Shown piece by piece: positions 8,318-17,370 of a DNA stretch of 64,000 bases. Each line of letters starts with the position of its first letter. Within the stretch, counting starts at the first letter, position 1. Location: NCBI RefSeq assembly GCF_040448685.1, contig NZ_CP159290.1, positions 4,650,001 through 4,714,000 on the forward strand. Direction: 5' to 3'. The translations under genes and the position numbers were made by a program. Source of the stretch: Cellulosimicrobium sp. ES-005. GTDB taxonomy: Bacteria; Actinomycetota; Actinomycetes; Actinomycetales; Cellulomonadaceae. Under the pieces are notes generated by a model. The model was not told the origin of the DNA and searched no databases. It saw only the letters and a program-made list of their open reading frames with translations.

Positions 8318-9099
8318 TGGAGGTCGTGATCGCTCCGGCGGAGCGGTTGGCGGTGCTGGCTGCGGACGCGATCGAGAAGGTGGTGCGGTCGAAGCCGGAG
8401 TCGGTGCTGGGGCTGGCGACGGGTTCGTCGCCGCTGAAGGTGTACGACGAGCTGGCGCGGCGCCATCGTGAGGACGGGTTGTCGTTCGCGGGCGTCAAGG
8501 CGTTCATGCTGGACGAGTACGTGGGCCTGCCGGTGGAGCATCCGGAGCGGTACCGGAACGTGATCGAGACGGAGATCGCCTCGCGGGTGGACTTCGCCCC
8601 GGGCGCGGTGCAGGGTCCGGACGGGAACGCCGAGGACCTGGTCGCGGCGTGCGCGGCGTACGAGGAGGCGATCGCGGGGGCCGGGGGTGTGGACCTGCAG
8701 ATCCTGGGGATCGGGACGGACGGGCACATCGCGTTCAACGAGCCGGGGTCGTCGCTGGCGTCGCGGACGCGGATCAAGACGTTGACGGCGCAGACGCGCG
8801 AGGACAACGCGCGGTTCTTCGGGGACGACGTGGAGCGGGTGCCGCGGCACTGTCTGACGCAGGGGCTGGCGACGATCATGTCGGCGCGGCACCTGGTGCT
8901 GCTGGCGTCGGGCAAGGGCAAGGCGGAGGCGGTGCACCAGCTCGTGGAGGGCCCGATCAGCGCGTTGTGGCCCGCGACGATCATGCAGATGCACCCGCAC
9001 GCGACGGTGCTGGTCGACGACGCGGCGGCCTCGCGTCTGCAGCTCGGGGACTACTACCGCCAGACGTACGCGTCCAAGCCGGACTGGCAGGGCCTGTAG
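8317..9099 (+). CDS. nagB: Glucosamine-6-phosphate deaminase
   Basis: Converts glucosamine 6-phosphate to fructose 6-phosphate and ammonia, feeding amino sugars into glycolysis. 260 aa, close to the roughly 266 of E. coli NagB. Hallmarks seen: the ATGSSP phosphate loop (about 35), the catalytic segment MLDEYVGL, and GIGTDGHIAFNEPG with the ring-opening His. The ATG overlaps the kinase stop by one base. No nagA deacetylase is present in the cluster, so deacetylation must be encoded elsewhere if the substrate is acetylated. Codon use is odd: G-ending codons (GTG, CTG, GCG, ACG, CGG) dominate, whereas neighbouring genes favour C-ending ones. Confidence 0.95.
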   Translation: MEVVIAPAERLAVLAADAIEKVVRSKPESVLGLATGSSPLKVYDELARRHREDGLSFAGVKAFMLDEYVGLPVEHPERYRNVIETEIASRVDFAPGAVQGPDGNAEDLVAACAAYEEAIAGAGGVDLQILGIGTDGHIAFNEPGSSLASRTRIKTLTAQTREDNARFFGDDVERVPRHCLTQGLATIMSARHLVLLASGKGKAEAVHQLVEGPISALWPATIMQMHPHATVLVDDAAASRLQLGDYYRQTYASKPDWQGL

Positions 9100-9147
9100 A
9101 CCCTCCGCCGATGAACTCTCGTGGGCCGTGGCCCGCGAGGCACAGCC

Positions 9148-9194
9148 GCCCGCCGGCGCGCGGTCCACGCCCCTGGACCGCCGCGCCGGCGGGC
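9148..9194. terminator. Terminator of the amino-sugar operon
   Basis: About 20-bp GC-rich stem with one bulged base (9148-9167 with 9174-9194), loop of 6 nt, about 50 nt past the nagB stop. Confidence 0.8.
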
Positions 9195-9269
9195 TCTCTC
9201 GTCTTCCGTGCCCGGGTCCGTGCGTGCCGACCGATGACGTGGTGCCACCCGGGTGTCGGCGCCCCGACG

Positions 9270-9275
9270 TAGACT
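9270..9275 (+). promoter_or_regulatory. -10 box, leaderless DUF3039 gene
   Basis: TAGACT seven bases before the ATG at 9283; no Shine-Dalgarno. It favours this ATG over the in-frame upstream ATG at 9253. Confidence 0.55.
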
Positions 9276-9282
9276 TCCCTCC

Positions 9283-9618
9283 ATGATCGAACTCCGCGCG
9301 AGCACTCCCCCCGGAGGTCCTGAGGACCCGTTCCGGAACCCTGCGACCGAGCCGACGACCGGCACGTCGACCGGGGTGCTCGAGCGCGAGGAGACGCGCG
9401 AGCAGACCGAGCCGGGCGACCACGAGCGCTTCGCGCACTACGTGCGCAAGGAGAAGATCATGGAGTCCGCGCTCTCCGGCAAGCCGGTGATCGCGCTGTG
9501 CGGCAAGGTCTGGGTGCCCGGTCGCGACCCGAACAAGTTCCCCGTGTGCCCCACGTGCAAGGAGATCTACGAGGGACTGCGAGACCCGCAGGACGGCGAG
9601 GGTGACTCCGGCAAGTGA
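9283..9618 (+). CDS. DUF3039 protein
   Basis: Small actinobacterial protein of 111 aa. A disordered acidic N-terminus (1-45) precedes the DUF3039 domain, which ends in a CPTC pair with an earlier single Cys (ALCGK), suggesting a small metal-binding fold; only three Cys are evident. Function unknown. The stop overlaps the helicase start by 4 nt (GTGA), so the two are co-translated and probably work together. Confidence 0.8.
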   Translation: MIELRASTPPGGPEDPFRNPATEPTTGTSTGVLEREETREQTEPGDHERFAHYVRKEKIMESALSGKPVIALCGKVWVPGRDPNKFPVCPTCKEIYEGLRDPQDGEGDSGK

Positions 9619-11468
9619 GCGGGGAGCACCACACGACGTCCACCGGTCACTCCGCCTCCGACACCCGTAGCAGGACCACCCCGCCCGCGCCGCAGAGCCC
9701 TTCGTCCGCGGCGGCGTCGCACCTCTCGCCCGCGTTCCCGCGTCGCGCCCCGTGGGGCTCGGCGTCGAAGCTGCGTGCGTGGCAGGCCGAGGCCCTCGAG
9801 CTGTACCGCACGCGTGCGCCGCGGGACTTCCTCGCCGTCGCGACCCCCGGGGCGGGCAAGACCACGTTCGCCCTGCGCGTCGCGACCGAGCTGCTCGAGC
9901 AGGGGATCGTGCGCCGGGTGACGGTCGTCGCGCCGACCGAGCACCTCAAGCACCAGTGGGCGGACGCCGCGGCGCGCGTCGGCATCCGGATCGACCCGAA
10001 CTTCCGCAACAGCCAGGGGCGGCACGGCGCCCACTACGACGGCGTCGCGCTGACCTACGCGCAGATCGCCGCCAAGCCCGCGCTGCACGCGGCACGGACG
10101 ACCGCCGACCGGACGCTCGTCATCCTCGACGAGGTGCACCACGGCGGCGACGCGCTGTCGTGGGGCGACGCGGTGCGCGAGGCGTTCGAGGACGCGACGC
10201 GTCGTCTCGCGCTCACGGGGACGCCCTTCCGCTCCGACACCGCGGCGATCCCGTTCGTCGAGTACGAGCGCGGCCCCGACGGCATCCGCCGCTCGCGCGC
10301 GGACTACACGTACGGCTACGGCGACGCGCTGCGCGACCACGTCGTGCGACCCGTGCTCTTCCTGTCGTACTCGGGGAACATGCGCTGGCGGACGAAGGCC
10401 GGCGACGAGGTGAGCGCGCGCCTCGGCGAGGCGCTCACCAAGGACATGACCGGCCAGGCGTGGCGCACGGCGCTCGACCCGAACGGCGAGTGGATCCCGT
10501 CGGTCCTCGCGGCGGCCGACAAGCGGCTGACGGAGGTGCGTCGCGCGATCCCCGACGCCGGGGGACTGGTCATCGCCACCGACCAGACCGACGCGCGCGC
10601 CTACGCGGGTCACCTCGCGCGCATCACCGGGAAGTCCCCGACCGTCGTCCTCTCCGACGACGACGGGGCGAGCAGCCGGATCGAGGAGTTCTCCGACGGC
10701 GACGGCCGGTGGATGGTCGCCGTGCGCATGGTGTCGGAGGGCGTGGACGTCCCGCGCCTCGCCGTCGGCGTGTACGCGACCTCGACGGCGACCCCGCTGT
10801 TCTTCGCGCAGGCCGTCGGGCGGTTCGTGCGGGCGCGCAAGCGGGGCGAGACGGCGTCGGTGTTCCTGCCGAGCGTCCCGCACCTGCTGGAGCTCGCGAA
10901 CGGGCTCGAGATCGAGCGCGACCACGCGCTCGACCGGCCGCTCACCGCGGAGGAGCAGGGAGAGGGGTTCAACCCCGAGGACGCGCTCCTGGCGGAGGCG
11001 AACCGCGAGGACAAGGCGTCGGGCGAGCTCGTCCAGGGCTCGTTCGAGGCGCTCGAGGCGCAGGCCTCGTTCGACCGCGTGCTGTTCGACGGCGGCGAGT
11101 TCGGCACGGGCGCGGACGTCGGGTCGGACGAGGAGCTCGACTTCCTCGGCCTGCCGGGCCTCCTCGACGCCGACCAGGTCACCACGCTGCTGCGTCAGCG
11201 CCAGGCGGACCAGATGAGCGCCCGCTCGAAGTCCAGCCAGTCGGCGGAGCGGGAGCGGTCCGAGATGGACCACCGTCGGGCCGCGGAGCTCCGCAAGGAG
11301 CTCCAGCAGCTCGTCTCCGCGTGGTCCCGCCGGAGCGGGCAGCCGCACGGATCGGTGCACACCGAGCTGCGCCGCCGCTGCGGCGGACCCGAGGTCCCGC
11401 TCGCGACGGTCGAACAGCTCGACGCCCGTGTCGCGACCGTCCGTGGCTGGTTCGTCGGCAAGCGGTAG
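9615..11468 (+). CDS. SF2 DEAD/DEAH-box helicase
   Basis: ATP-dependent nucleic-acid helicase of 617 aa, XPB/type III-restriction-like. Walker A ATPGAGKTT (Lys82), Walker B DEVH (172-175), motif III-like LTGTPFRSD and motif VI QAVGRFVRAR are all present, giving two RecA lobes across about 55-445. The C-terminal part (about 450-617) is acidic and then helical (Glu/Arg/Gln-rich). A Ser/Thr/Pro-rich N-terminus (1-50) looks disordered. GTG start inside the DUF3039 stop. Ends 19 nt before the convergent pncB stop, with no clear terminator. The physiological substrate is unknown. Confidence 0.9.
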   Translation: MSGEHHTTSTGHSASDTRSRTTPPAPQSPSSAAASHLSPAFPRRAPWGSASKLRAWQAEALELYRTRAPRDFLAVATPGAGKTTFALRVATELLEQGIVRRVTVVAPTEHLKHQWADAAARVGIRIDPNFRNSQGRHGAHYDGVALTYAQIAAKPALHAARTTADRTLVILDEVHHGGDALSWGDAVREAFEDATRRLALTGTPFRSDTAAIPFVEYERGPDGIRRSRADYTYGYGDALRDHVVRPVLFLSYSGNMRWRTKAGDEVSARLGEALTKDMTGQAWRTALDPNGEWIPSVLAAADKRLTEVRRAIPDAGGLVIATDQTDARAYAGHLARITGKSPTVVLSDDDGASSRIEEFSDGDGRWMVAVRMVSEGVDVPRLAVGVYATSTATPLFFAQAVGRFVRARKRGETASVFLPSVPHLLELANGLEIERDHALDRPLTAEEQGEGFNPEDALLAEANREDKASGELVQGSFEALEAQASFDRVLFDGGEFGTGADVGSDEELDFLGLPGLLDADQVTTLLRQRQADQMSARSKSSQSAERERSEMDHRRAAELRKELQQLVSAWSRRSGQPHGSVHTELRRRCGGPEVPLATVEQLDARVATVRGWFVGKR

Positions 11469-11487
11469 TCGACACCGTCCCCGCGCG

Positions 11488-12915
11488 TCAGGGGAGCGTG
11501 TGCACGACCGTCGGGATCGCGGGGTCCCCGGCGGACAGGCGTCGTGCGCCGCGGGGCAGCTCGGCGCGGGCCTCGCGGTGGCGGTGCGCCGCGTTCTGGA
11601 CGCCGTAGGACCCGACCCAGCGGGAGTCGACCGCGCCGTCGACGACGAGCGGGACCTGGAGCGGGCGCAGGTCGCCGTCGTCGGGCTCCCACTCCTGGAC
11701 CGGGAGGTCGGCGCCCGTGACGACGACCTCCTCGACCGCGCGCCCGTCGACGTCGAACCGGCGCGCGGCGACCTTGCGCCCGCCGGTGCTGGTCTTGGCC
11801 GTGGACGCCTTGGCGACGGGCTGGAGCACGCCGGTGGAGTCGGCGCGCGCGACGAGCTTGTAGACCATGCCGCACGTCGGCGCGCCGGAGCCGGTGACGA
11901 GCGACGTGCCCACGCCGTAGGAGTCGACCGGGGCGGCGGCGAGCGACGCGATGGCGTACTCGTCGAGGTCGGACGTGACGGTGATCTTCGTGTCGTGCGC
12001 ACCGAGCGAGTCGAGCTGGCGCCGCACCTCGACGGCGAGGACACCGAGGTCGCCCGAGTCGAGACGGACGGCGCCGAGGCGCCCGCCGGCGGCCCGGACC
12101 GCGTTCTGGACCCCCTTGCGCACGTCGTAGGTGTCGACGAGGAGCGTGGTCTCGGGCCCGAGGGAGGCGACCTGCGACGCGAAGGCGGACTCCTCGTCGT
12201 CGTGCAGGAGCGTGAACGCGTGCGCGGCCGTGCCGATGGTCGCGAGCCCGTAGCGGCGTCCTGCCTCGAGGTTCGAGGTCCCGGCGAACCCGCCGACGAC
12301 GGCGGCACGCGCCGCGGCGACGGCGGCCTGCTCGTGCGCGCGCCGCGCGCCCATCTCGAGGCAGGGGCGCTCGACGGCGGCGCTCGTCATGCGCGACGCG
12401 GCCGAGGCGACGGCGGAGTCGTAGTTGAGGATCGACAGCACGAGCGTCTCGAGCAGGACCGCCTCGGCGAACGTGCCCTCGACGGTCATCACGGGGGAGT
12501 GCGGGAAGAAGACCTCGCCCTCGGCGTACCCGGTGATCGTCCCGGTGAACCGATACCCGGCGAGGAACTCGAGGGTGCGGTCGTCGACGACGGACTGCGC
12601 GTGCAGCCAGTCGAGCTCATCGGCCCCGAAGCGGAACGACGAGAGCGCCTCGAGGACGCGTCCGGTCCCCGCGAGGACCCCGTAGCGCCGCCCGGGGGGC
12701 AGGCGGCGCGTGAAGACCTCGAACAGGCAGTGCCGGTCGGCGGTGCCGTCCGCGAGCGCGGCCTGGAGCATCGTCAGCTCGTAGCGGTCGGTGAGCAGGG
12801 CGGTCGACGCGACCGGCCGGTACGGCGGGCGCTGCGGGACCGGGCCGGCCTGTCCCGGCGAGGCAGCGCTGTCGGTCGGGGAGAGGGCGACGCTGCCCGG
12901 ATCGGCGAGGCTCAT
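11488..12915 (-). CDS. pncB: Nicotinate phosphoribosyltransferase
   Basis: Makes nicotinate mononucleotide from nicotinate and PRPP in NAD salvage; cytoplasmic. 475 aa, slightly longer than usual because of about 35 extra N-terminal residues. Family signatures: LTDRYELTM near the N-terminus, GTSNLEAGRRYGLATIGTAA in the middle, then DTYDVRKGV and RLDSGDLG, which build the phosphoribosyl site. The ATG at 12915 is supported by TACCGT seven bases upstream on the minus strand (leaderless). It is transcribed divergently from clpS, and the start codons are only 65 nt apart. Confidence 0.95.
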   Translation of the reverse strand: MSLADPGSVALSPTDSAASPGQAGPVPQRPPYRPVASTALLTDRYELTMLQAALADGTADRHCLFEVFTRRLPPGRRYGVLAGTGRVLEALSSFRFGADELDWLHAQSVVDDRTLEFLAGYRFTGTITGYAEGEVFFPHSPVMTVEGTFAEAVLLETLVLSILNYDSAVASAASRMTSAAVERPCLEMGARRAHEQAAVAAARAAVVGGFAGTSNLEAGRRYGLATIGTAAHAFTLLHDDEESAFASQVASLGPETTLLVDTYDVRKGVQNAVRAAGGRLGAVRLDSGDLGVLAVEVRRQLDSLGAHDTKITVTSDLDEYAIASLAAAPVDSYGVGTSLVTGSGAPTCGMVYKLVARADSTGVLQPVAKASTAKTSTGGRKVAARRFDVDGRAVEEVVVTGADLPVQEWEPDDGDLRPLQVPLVVDGAVDSRWVGSYGVQNAAHRHREARAELPRGARRLSAGDPAIPTVVHTLP

Positions 12916-12922
12916 GCGGAAT

Positions 12923-12928
12923 ACGGTA
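12923..12928 (-). promoter_or_regulatory. -10 box of pncB (leaderless)
   Basis: TACCGT on the minus strand, seven bases before the pncB ATG. Confidence 0.55.
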
Positions 12929-12968
12929 GGGCAGCGACGGGCACGACGGGTGTCGACAGGCCCACGAA

Positions 12969-12974
12969 TACAGT
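12969..12974 (+). promoter_or_regulatory. -10 box of clpS (leaderless)
   Basis: TACAGT six bases before the clpS GTG. The divergent pncB -10 lies 40 nt away, so the two promoters must overlap. Confidence 0.55.
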
Positions 12975-12980
12975 GGTGGC

Positions 12981-13316
12981 GTGAGCCCCCAGCCGATCTT
13001 CACCCGCGCCGTCGGCGCGCGGGCGTCCGTGACCGTGCCCGAGGAGGCGACCCGGGTCGACGAGTCCGTCCTCCCCGACAGCCCGTGGGTCACCCTCGTG
13101 TGGAACGACCCGGTCAACCTCATGAGCTACGTCGCGTACGTGTTCGAGTCCTACTTCGGGTACGCCGCGGAGCGCGCCCACGAGCTCATGCTCCAGGTGC
13201 ACCAGGAGGGTCGTGCCGTCGTGTCGACGGGCGACCGCGAGCGCATGGAGGTCGACGTGCAGGCGATGCACTCGTACGGGCTGTGGGCGACGCTCCAGAA
13301 GGACGGCGAGCAGTGA
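12981..13316 (+). CDS. clpS: ATP-dependent Clp protease adaptor ClpS
   Basis: N-end-rule adaptor that hands substrates to ClpC/ClpA. 111 aa. The core shows [20 protein letters not shown], containing the NDP motif that binds the N-terminal residue of substrates, then the ClpA-contacting helix with HEEGRAVV-like [11 protein letters not shown] start defined by TACAGT six bases upstream. It overlaps the DUF2017 gene by 4 nt, a pairing common in actinomycetes. Confidence 0.95.
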   Translation: MSPQPIFTRAVGARASVTVPEEATRVDESVLPDSPWVTLVWNDPVNLMSYVAYVFESYFGYAAERAHELMLQVHQEGRAVVSTGDRERMEVDVQAMHSYGLWATLQKDGEQ

Positions 13317-13978
13317 GGCCGTTCCGCGCGGAGGCGCACGGGTACGTCGCAGAGCTCGAGCCGTCGGAACGGATCGTGCTGGCCCAGCTCGCGGGCGACG
13401 TCGCGCAGATGCTCCAGGAGGGCGTGCCCGGTCGGGTGCCGGGGGAGCCCGGGCCGTCCGGGCCCGGCGACGGGTGGGCGCCCGCCGGCTGGACGGGCCC
13501 GGTGCCCGGTGGGCACGGGTCGGACGCGACGCCCCCGCCCGACCCGGCGGTGCGTCGTCTGCTCCCGGACGCGTCGGACGACGTCGAGGTGGCTGCCGAG
13601 TTCCGGCGGTTCACGCAGGACGACCTCGCGGCGCGCAAGGTCGGGCGGCTGGTGCGGCTGGCGCGCTTGCTCGTGGACCCGGAGCCCGCCGAGGTGGCCC
13701 CGTTCACGGTCGCGCGCGACGAGGCCGAGGACGTGGCGGGGGCACTGACGGACGTCCGCCTCGTGCTCGCGGAGCGGCTCGGCCTGCGGACCGACGAGCA
13801 GGTCGAGGGCTTGTACGACGAGCTGGACCGCGAGGGCGACGACGGCCCGGACGACGGCGAGGTGGGCGGCGCGCCGCGCCGCTTCCTCGTGAGCGTGTTC
13901 CTGCTCACGGGACTGCTCCAGGAGTCGCTCGTGGACGGCATGCTCGCCGACCTGCGCGCGGGGCGCGGCCGGCCCTGA
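13313..13978 (+). CDS. DUF2017 protein
   Basis: 221-aa cytoplasmic protein of unknown function, usually encoded next to clpS in actinobacteria. Two helical regions (about 1-45 and 85-221) flank a Gly/Pro-rich insert (about 40-75). GTG start overlapping the clpS stop (GTGA), so translation is coupled. Genomic context suggests a link to regulated proteolysis, but nothing in the sequence proves it. Confidence 0.8.
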   Translation: MRPFRAEAHGYVAELEPSERIVLAQLAGDVAQMLQEGVPGRVPGEPGPSGPGDGWAPAGWTGPVPGGHGSDATPPPDPAVRRLLPDASDDVEVAAEFRRFTQDDLAARKVGRLVRLARLLVDPEPAEVAPFTVARDEAEDVAGALTDVRLVLAERLGLRTDEQVEGLYDELDREGDDGPDDGEVGGAPRRFLVSVFLLTGLLQESLVDGMLADLRAGRGRP

Positions 13979-14013
13979 GGGTCGTGCCGCGCGTCGGGCC
14001 GGACGGGCGACCG

Positions 14014-14037
14014 CCCTGTGGGCGCTGCCACAGGCGG
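14014..14037. terminator. Candidate terminator of clpS-DUF2017
   Basis: CTGTGG/CCACAG stem (14016-14021 with 14028-14033) with imperfect GC extension, 38 nt past the DUF2017 stop. Confidence 0.4.
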
Positions 14038-14076
14038 CAGCCGCGGTTCGGTGCGCCCCGCGCGCGGGCGCGCCAG

Positions 14077-14082
14077 TAGGCT
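14077..14082 (+). promoter_or_regulatory. -10 box of murI (leaderless)
   Basis: TAGGCT seven bases before the murI GTG; no ribosome site between. Confidence 0.55.
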
Positions 14083-14089
14083 CGGGCGG

Positions 14090-14893
14090 GTGAACGACGC
14101 TCCCATCGGGATCTTCGACTCGGGCGTGGGCGGCCTGACCGTCGCGCGCTCGATCCTGGACCAGCTCCCGAACGAGTCCCTCCTCTACATCGGGGACACC
14201 GCGAACGGCCCCTACGGGCCCAAGCCGCTCGCGGCGGTCCGGGCGATGGCGCTGGCGATCATGGACCAGCTCGTCGACGACGGCGTGAAGATGCTGGTCA
14301 TCGCGTGCAACTCGGCCTCCTCGGCGGTCCTGCGCGACGCCCGCGAGCGGTACACGCAGCGTCACGGCCTGCCGGTCGTCGAGGTGATCCTCCCGGCGGC
14401 GCGGCGCGCGGTCGCGGCGACGCGCTCGGGGCGGATCGGGGTCATCGGGACGCGCGCCACCATCACGTCGAGGTCCTACGAGGACGCGTTCGCCGTCACG
14501 CCGGGCCTGCACCTGACGACCCAGGCGTGCCCGGACTTCGTGCCCCTCGTCGAGCAGGGCGTGACGTCGGGGCCCGAGGTGCTGGAGGTCGCGCACCGCT
14601 ACCTCGACCCGGTCAAGGCGGCGGGCGTCGACACGCTCGTGCTCGGGTGCACCCACTACCCCCTCCTGACGGGCGCGATCTCCTACGTCATGGGCGAGGA
14701 GGTCACGCTCGTGTCGAGCGCGGAGGAGACCGCCAAGGACGTCTACCGCACGCTCGTCGCGCACGACCTCGAGCGCTCGCGCGACGCGGGGCCGCCGCAG
14801 CACCGCTTCCTCGCGACGGGCAGCGCGGAGCCGTTCGAGCACCTGGCGCGCCGCTTCCTCGGCCCCGAGGTGCTCCGCGTGGAGGCGGCCTGA
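14090..14893 (+). CDS. murI: Glutamate racemase
   Basis: Interconverts L- and D-glutamate for peptidoglycan synthesis; cytoplasmic, cofactor-free. 267 aa. The FDSGVGG motif (Asp10) and both catalytic cysteines are present: Cys73 in IACNSAS and Cys187 in [11 protein letters not shown] at 14090 chosen because TAGGCT lies seven bases upstream and homologues start near here; an in-frame ATG at 14018 is not supported. The stop shares one base with the start of the MBL gene. Confidence 0.95.
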   Translation: MNDAPIGIFDSGVGGLTVARSILDQLPNESLLYIGDTANGPYGPKPLAAVRAMALAIMDQLVDDGVKMLVIACNSASSAVLRDARERYTQRHGLPVVEVILPAARRAVAATRSGRIGVIGTRATITSRSYEDAFAVTPGLHLTTQACPDFVPLVEQGVTSGPEVLEVAHRYLDPVKAAGVDTLVLGCTHYPLLTGAISYVMGEEVTLVSSAEETAKDVYRTLVAHDLERSRDAGPPQHRFLATGSAEPFEHLARRFLGPEVLRVEAA

Positions 14894-15723
14894 TGCGCCT
14901 CGTCACGGTCGGGTGCTCGGGGTCGTTCGCCGGGCCCGAGTCGCCCGCGTCGTCGTACCTCGTCCAGGTCCCGGCCGCCGAGGCCGCGGCCGCGGGCTTC
15001 GAGGCGCGCGAGTGGAACGTCGTGCTCGACCTCGGGAACGGGTCGCTGGGTGCGCTCCAGCGGTTCGTGGACCCGCTCGACCTCGACGCGGTCGTGCTGT
15101 CGCACCTGCACCCCGACCACTTCGTCGACGTCTGCGGGCTGTACGTCTACCTGCGCTACCACCCCGAGCGCGGCTCGACCCGGACCGGGGTGCCGAGCCG
15201 GCTGACGGTGCTCGGTCCGTCGGGGACGGCCGCGCGCATCGAGGCGGCGTACGGCGCCGAGCCGGGCGACGGGATGACCGAGGAGCTCGACGTGCGGGTC
15301 TGGGACCCGGGCGCGCCCGTCCAGGTGGGGCCGTTCACGCTGGAGCCCTATCGCGTGTTCCACCCCGTCGAGGCGTACGGCGTGCGGGTCACCGGGCCCT
15401 CGTCCGCGCGGCCCGGCGAGCGGGCCGTGCTCGCGTACACGGGCGACACCGACGCGTGCGACGGCGTCGTCGAGCTCGCGCGGGACGCCGACCTGCTGCT
15501 GTCGGAGGCCGCGTTCCACGAGGGCCGCGACGACGGCGTCGAGCGCGGCATCCACCTCACGGGGCGCCGGGCGGGCGAGGTCGCGACGGCGGCCGGCGCG
15601 CACCGCCTGGTGCTGACGCACCTCCCGGCGTGGAACGACCCCGAACGCTCCCGCGCGGAAGCGCGCGAGTCGTACGCGGGTCCGGTCGACGTCGCGACGA
15701 CGGGCGCGGTGTTCGACCTCTAG
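14893..15723 (+). CDS. MBL-fold metallohydrolase
   Basis: Metallo-beta-lactamase-fold hydrolase of 276 aa, cytoplasmic. The dinuclear zinc motif is HLHPDH (His71, His73, Asp75, His76), with further ligands likely in YTGDTD and the late LTHLPAW His. The overall pattern resembles RNase Z/phosphodiesterase-like members, and such a gene often follows murI in actinobacteria. It lacks a clear RNase Z exosite arm, so I do not call it rnz. ATG overlaps the murI stop by one base. A perfect hairpin follows 48 nt downstream. Confidence 0.85.
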   Translation: MRLVTVGCSGSFAGPESPASSYLVQVPAAEAAAAGFEAREWNVVLDLGNGSLGALQRFVDPLDLDAVVLSHLHPDHFVDVCGLYVYLRYHPERGSTRTGVPSRLTVLGPSGTAARIEAAYGAEPGDGMTEELDVRVWDPGAPVQVGPFTLEPYRVFHPVEAYGVRVTGPSSARPGERAVLAYTGDTDACDGVVELARDADLLLSEAAFHEGRDDGVERGIHLTGRRAGEVATAAGAHRLVLTHLPAWNDPERSRAEARESYAGPVDVATTGAVFDL

Positions 15724-15771
15724 TCCCTGAGTGCGGGGGACCTGTCGCCCGCACGGCGTCGTGACGACAGA

Positions 15772-15798
15772 CACCCGGCACTCAGCGGGTGCCGGGTG
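15772..15798. terminator. Terminator of murI-MBL operon
   Basis: Perfect 10-bp stem (15772-15781 with 15789-15798), 7-nt loop, just upstream of the rph promoter. Confidence 0.7.
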
Positions 15799-15803
15799 GT
15801 CGG

Positions 15804-15809
15804 TAGGGT
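15804..15809 (+). promoter_or_regulatory. -10 box of rph (leaderless)
   Basis: TAGGGT six bases before the rph ATG. Confidence 0.55.
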
Positions 15810-15815
15810 GGCGGC

Positions 15816-16586
15816 ATGACCATCCCCGCATCGTCCTCGGACACGGGCGCGCGCCTGCGCGCCGACGGCCGCACGCCCGACCAGCTCCGCCCCGTGACCA
15901 TCACCCGCCACTGGCTCGACCAGGCCGAGGGCAGCGTGCTCGTCGAGTTCGGTCGCACGCGCGTGCTGTGCGCGGCGTCGTTCACGGAGGGCGTGCCGCG
16001 CTGGCGCAAGGGGTCGGGCGAGGGCTGGGTCACCGCCGAGTACGCGATGCTGCCGCGCGCGACGAACGAGCGCAGCCAGCGCGAGTCGGTCAAGGGCAGG
16101 ATCGGCGGGCGCACGCACGAGATCTCGCGTCTCATCGGCCGGTCCCTGCGCGCGATCATCGACGTCTCGGCGCTCGGCGAGAACACGATCGTGCTCGACT
16201 GCGACGTCCTCCAGGCCGACGGCGGCACGCGCACCGCGGCGATCACCGGCGCCTACGTCGCGCTCGCCGACGCCGTCGCGTGGGGCCAGCGGCACGGCCA
16301 CATCACGGGCGGCAAGCCCGTGCTGACCGACTCCGTCGCGGCGGTGAGCGTCGGGATCATCGACGGCACGCCCATGCTCGACCTCCCGTACGTCGAGGAC
16401 GTGCGCGCCGAGACGGACATGAACGTCGTCGTCACGGGCTCCGGGACGTTCGTCGAGGTGCAGGGCACGGCGGAGCACGCGCCGTTCGACCGTGCCGAGC
16501 TCGACGCGCTGCTCGACCTCGCGGTGGCAGGCACGGCCGACCTCACCGCGATCCAGCGCGCGGCGCTCGCGGCGGACGCGCGGTGA
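15816..16586 (+). CDS. rph: Ribonuclease PH
   Basis: Phosphorolytic 3'-5' exoribonuclease that trims tRNA 3' ends. 256 aa with the full RNase PH pattern: [13 protein letters not shown] at the N-terminus, [13 protein letters not shown], the RNA/phosphate-binding [19 protein letters not shown] segment, and [22 protein letters not shown] preceded by TAGGGT at six bases (leaderless). The stop overlaps rdgB by 4 nt, the usual rph-rdgB pairing. Confidence 0.95.
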   Translation: MTIPASSSDTGARLRADGRTPDQLRPVTITRHWLDQAEGSVLVEFGRTRVLCAASFTEGVPRWRKGSGEGWVTAEYAMLPRATNERSQRESVKGRIGGRTHEISRLIGRSLRAIIDVSALGENTIVLDCDVLQADGGTRTAAITGAYVALADAVAWGQRHGHITGGKPVLTDSVAAVSVGIIDGTPMLDLPYVEDVRAETDMNVVVTGSGTFVEVQGTAEHAPFDRAELDALLDLAVAGTADLTAIQRAALAADAR

Positions 16587-17272
16587 GCGGCGCGCCCGAG
16601 GCGACGGGCGTCGTCGTGCCCGACGGCGCGCGCCTCGTCCTCGCGACGCACAACCCGGGCAAGATCGCCGAGCTGCGAGCCATCCTGGCCGCCGAGCTCG
16701 ACGCGCACCCGGGGCTCGAGCTCGCGCCCGAGGCGATCGTCGGCGCGGGCGACGTGGGCGCGCCCGAGCCGGTCGAGGACGGCGTGACGTTCGCGGAGAA
16801 CGCGCTCATCAAGGCGCGCGCGCTCGTCGCGGCCACGGGGCTGCCCGCCGTCGCGGACGACTCGGGCCTCGCCGTCGACGTGCTCGGCGGCGCCCCCGGG
16901 ATCTTCTCGGCGCGCTGGGCCGGGCGGCACGGCGACGACGTCGCGAACCTCGAGCTCCTGCTCGCCCAGCTCGGCGACGTGCCCGCCGAGCACCGGGCCG
17001 CGGGCTTCGTGTGCGCGGCGGCGCTCGTCACGCCGGACGGCACCGAGGTGGTGCGCACCGGCGAGATGCGCGGGACCCTGCTCACCGCACCGCGCGGTGA
17101 GAACGGGTTCGGGTACGACCCGATCCTCCTGCCGGACGAGCAGCCGGACCCCGGCGCGCCCGCCCGCTCCGCGGCCGAGCTCAGCCCCGCGGAGAAGAAC
17201 GCCGTCAGCCACAGGGGCAAGGCGTTCCGCGCGCTCGCACCGGAGATCGTGACCGTCCTCTCGTCGAGGTAG
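16583..17272 (+). CDS. rdgB: XTP/dITP diphosphatase
   Basis: House-cleaning pyrophosphatase that removes inosine and xanthosine triphosphates from the nucleotide pool. 229 aa. Ham1 motifs: ATHNPGK (substrate phosphate), [21 protein letters not shown] (catalytic Asp), [11 protein letters not shown] and the C-terminal SHRGKAF. GTG start within the rph stop. The TAG stop codon is contributed by the first unit of the 21-nt repeat array that follows. Confidence 0.95.
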   Translation: MSGAPEATGVVVPDGARLVLATHNPGKIAELRAILAAELDAHPGLELAPEAIVGAGDVGAPEPVEDGVTFAENALIKARALVAATGLPAVADDSGLAVDVLGGAPGIFSARWAGRHGDDVANLELLLAQLGDVPAEHRAAGFVCAAALVTPDGTEVVRTGEMRGTLLTAPRGENGFGYDPILLPDEQPDPGAPARSAAELSPAEKNAVSHRGKAFRALAPEIVTVLSSR

Positions 17273-17370
17273 AGGCCCGGTCCGGCGAGGGAGAGGCCCG
17301 GTACGGCGAGGGAGAGGCCCGGTCCCCGACCACGCCTCTCCATCGGGCGACCACGCCTCTACCTCGGGGC
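17266..17370. repeat. Palindromic array of 21-nt repeats (3 forward + 2 inverted)
   Basis: Three direct 21-nt units (17266, 17287, 17308; consensus GAGGKAGAGGCCCGGTMCGGC, the third diverged at its end) are followed by two inverted 21-nt units (17329, 17350; consensus ACCACGCCTCTMCMTCGGGSG). The whole can fold into alternative long hairpins. It lies between two convergent genes and supplies the TAG stop of both rdgB (17270-17272) and the DUF3054 gene (17359-17361). The closest relative in the window is at 50803-50906. Confidence 0.85.

Noticed and set aside
14893-15723. Calling the MBL hydrolase RNase Z
   Set aside because: HLHPDH fits RNase Z and other phosphodiesterase-like families alike, and no exosite arm is evident.
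17266-17370. Possible CRISPR array
   Set aside because: Units are 21 nt and contiguous, with no spacers, they invert in the middle, and no cas gene is present.
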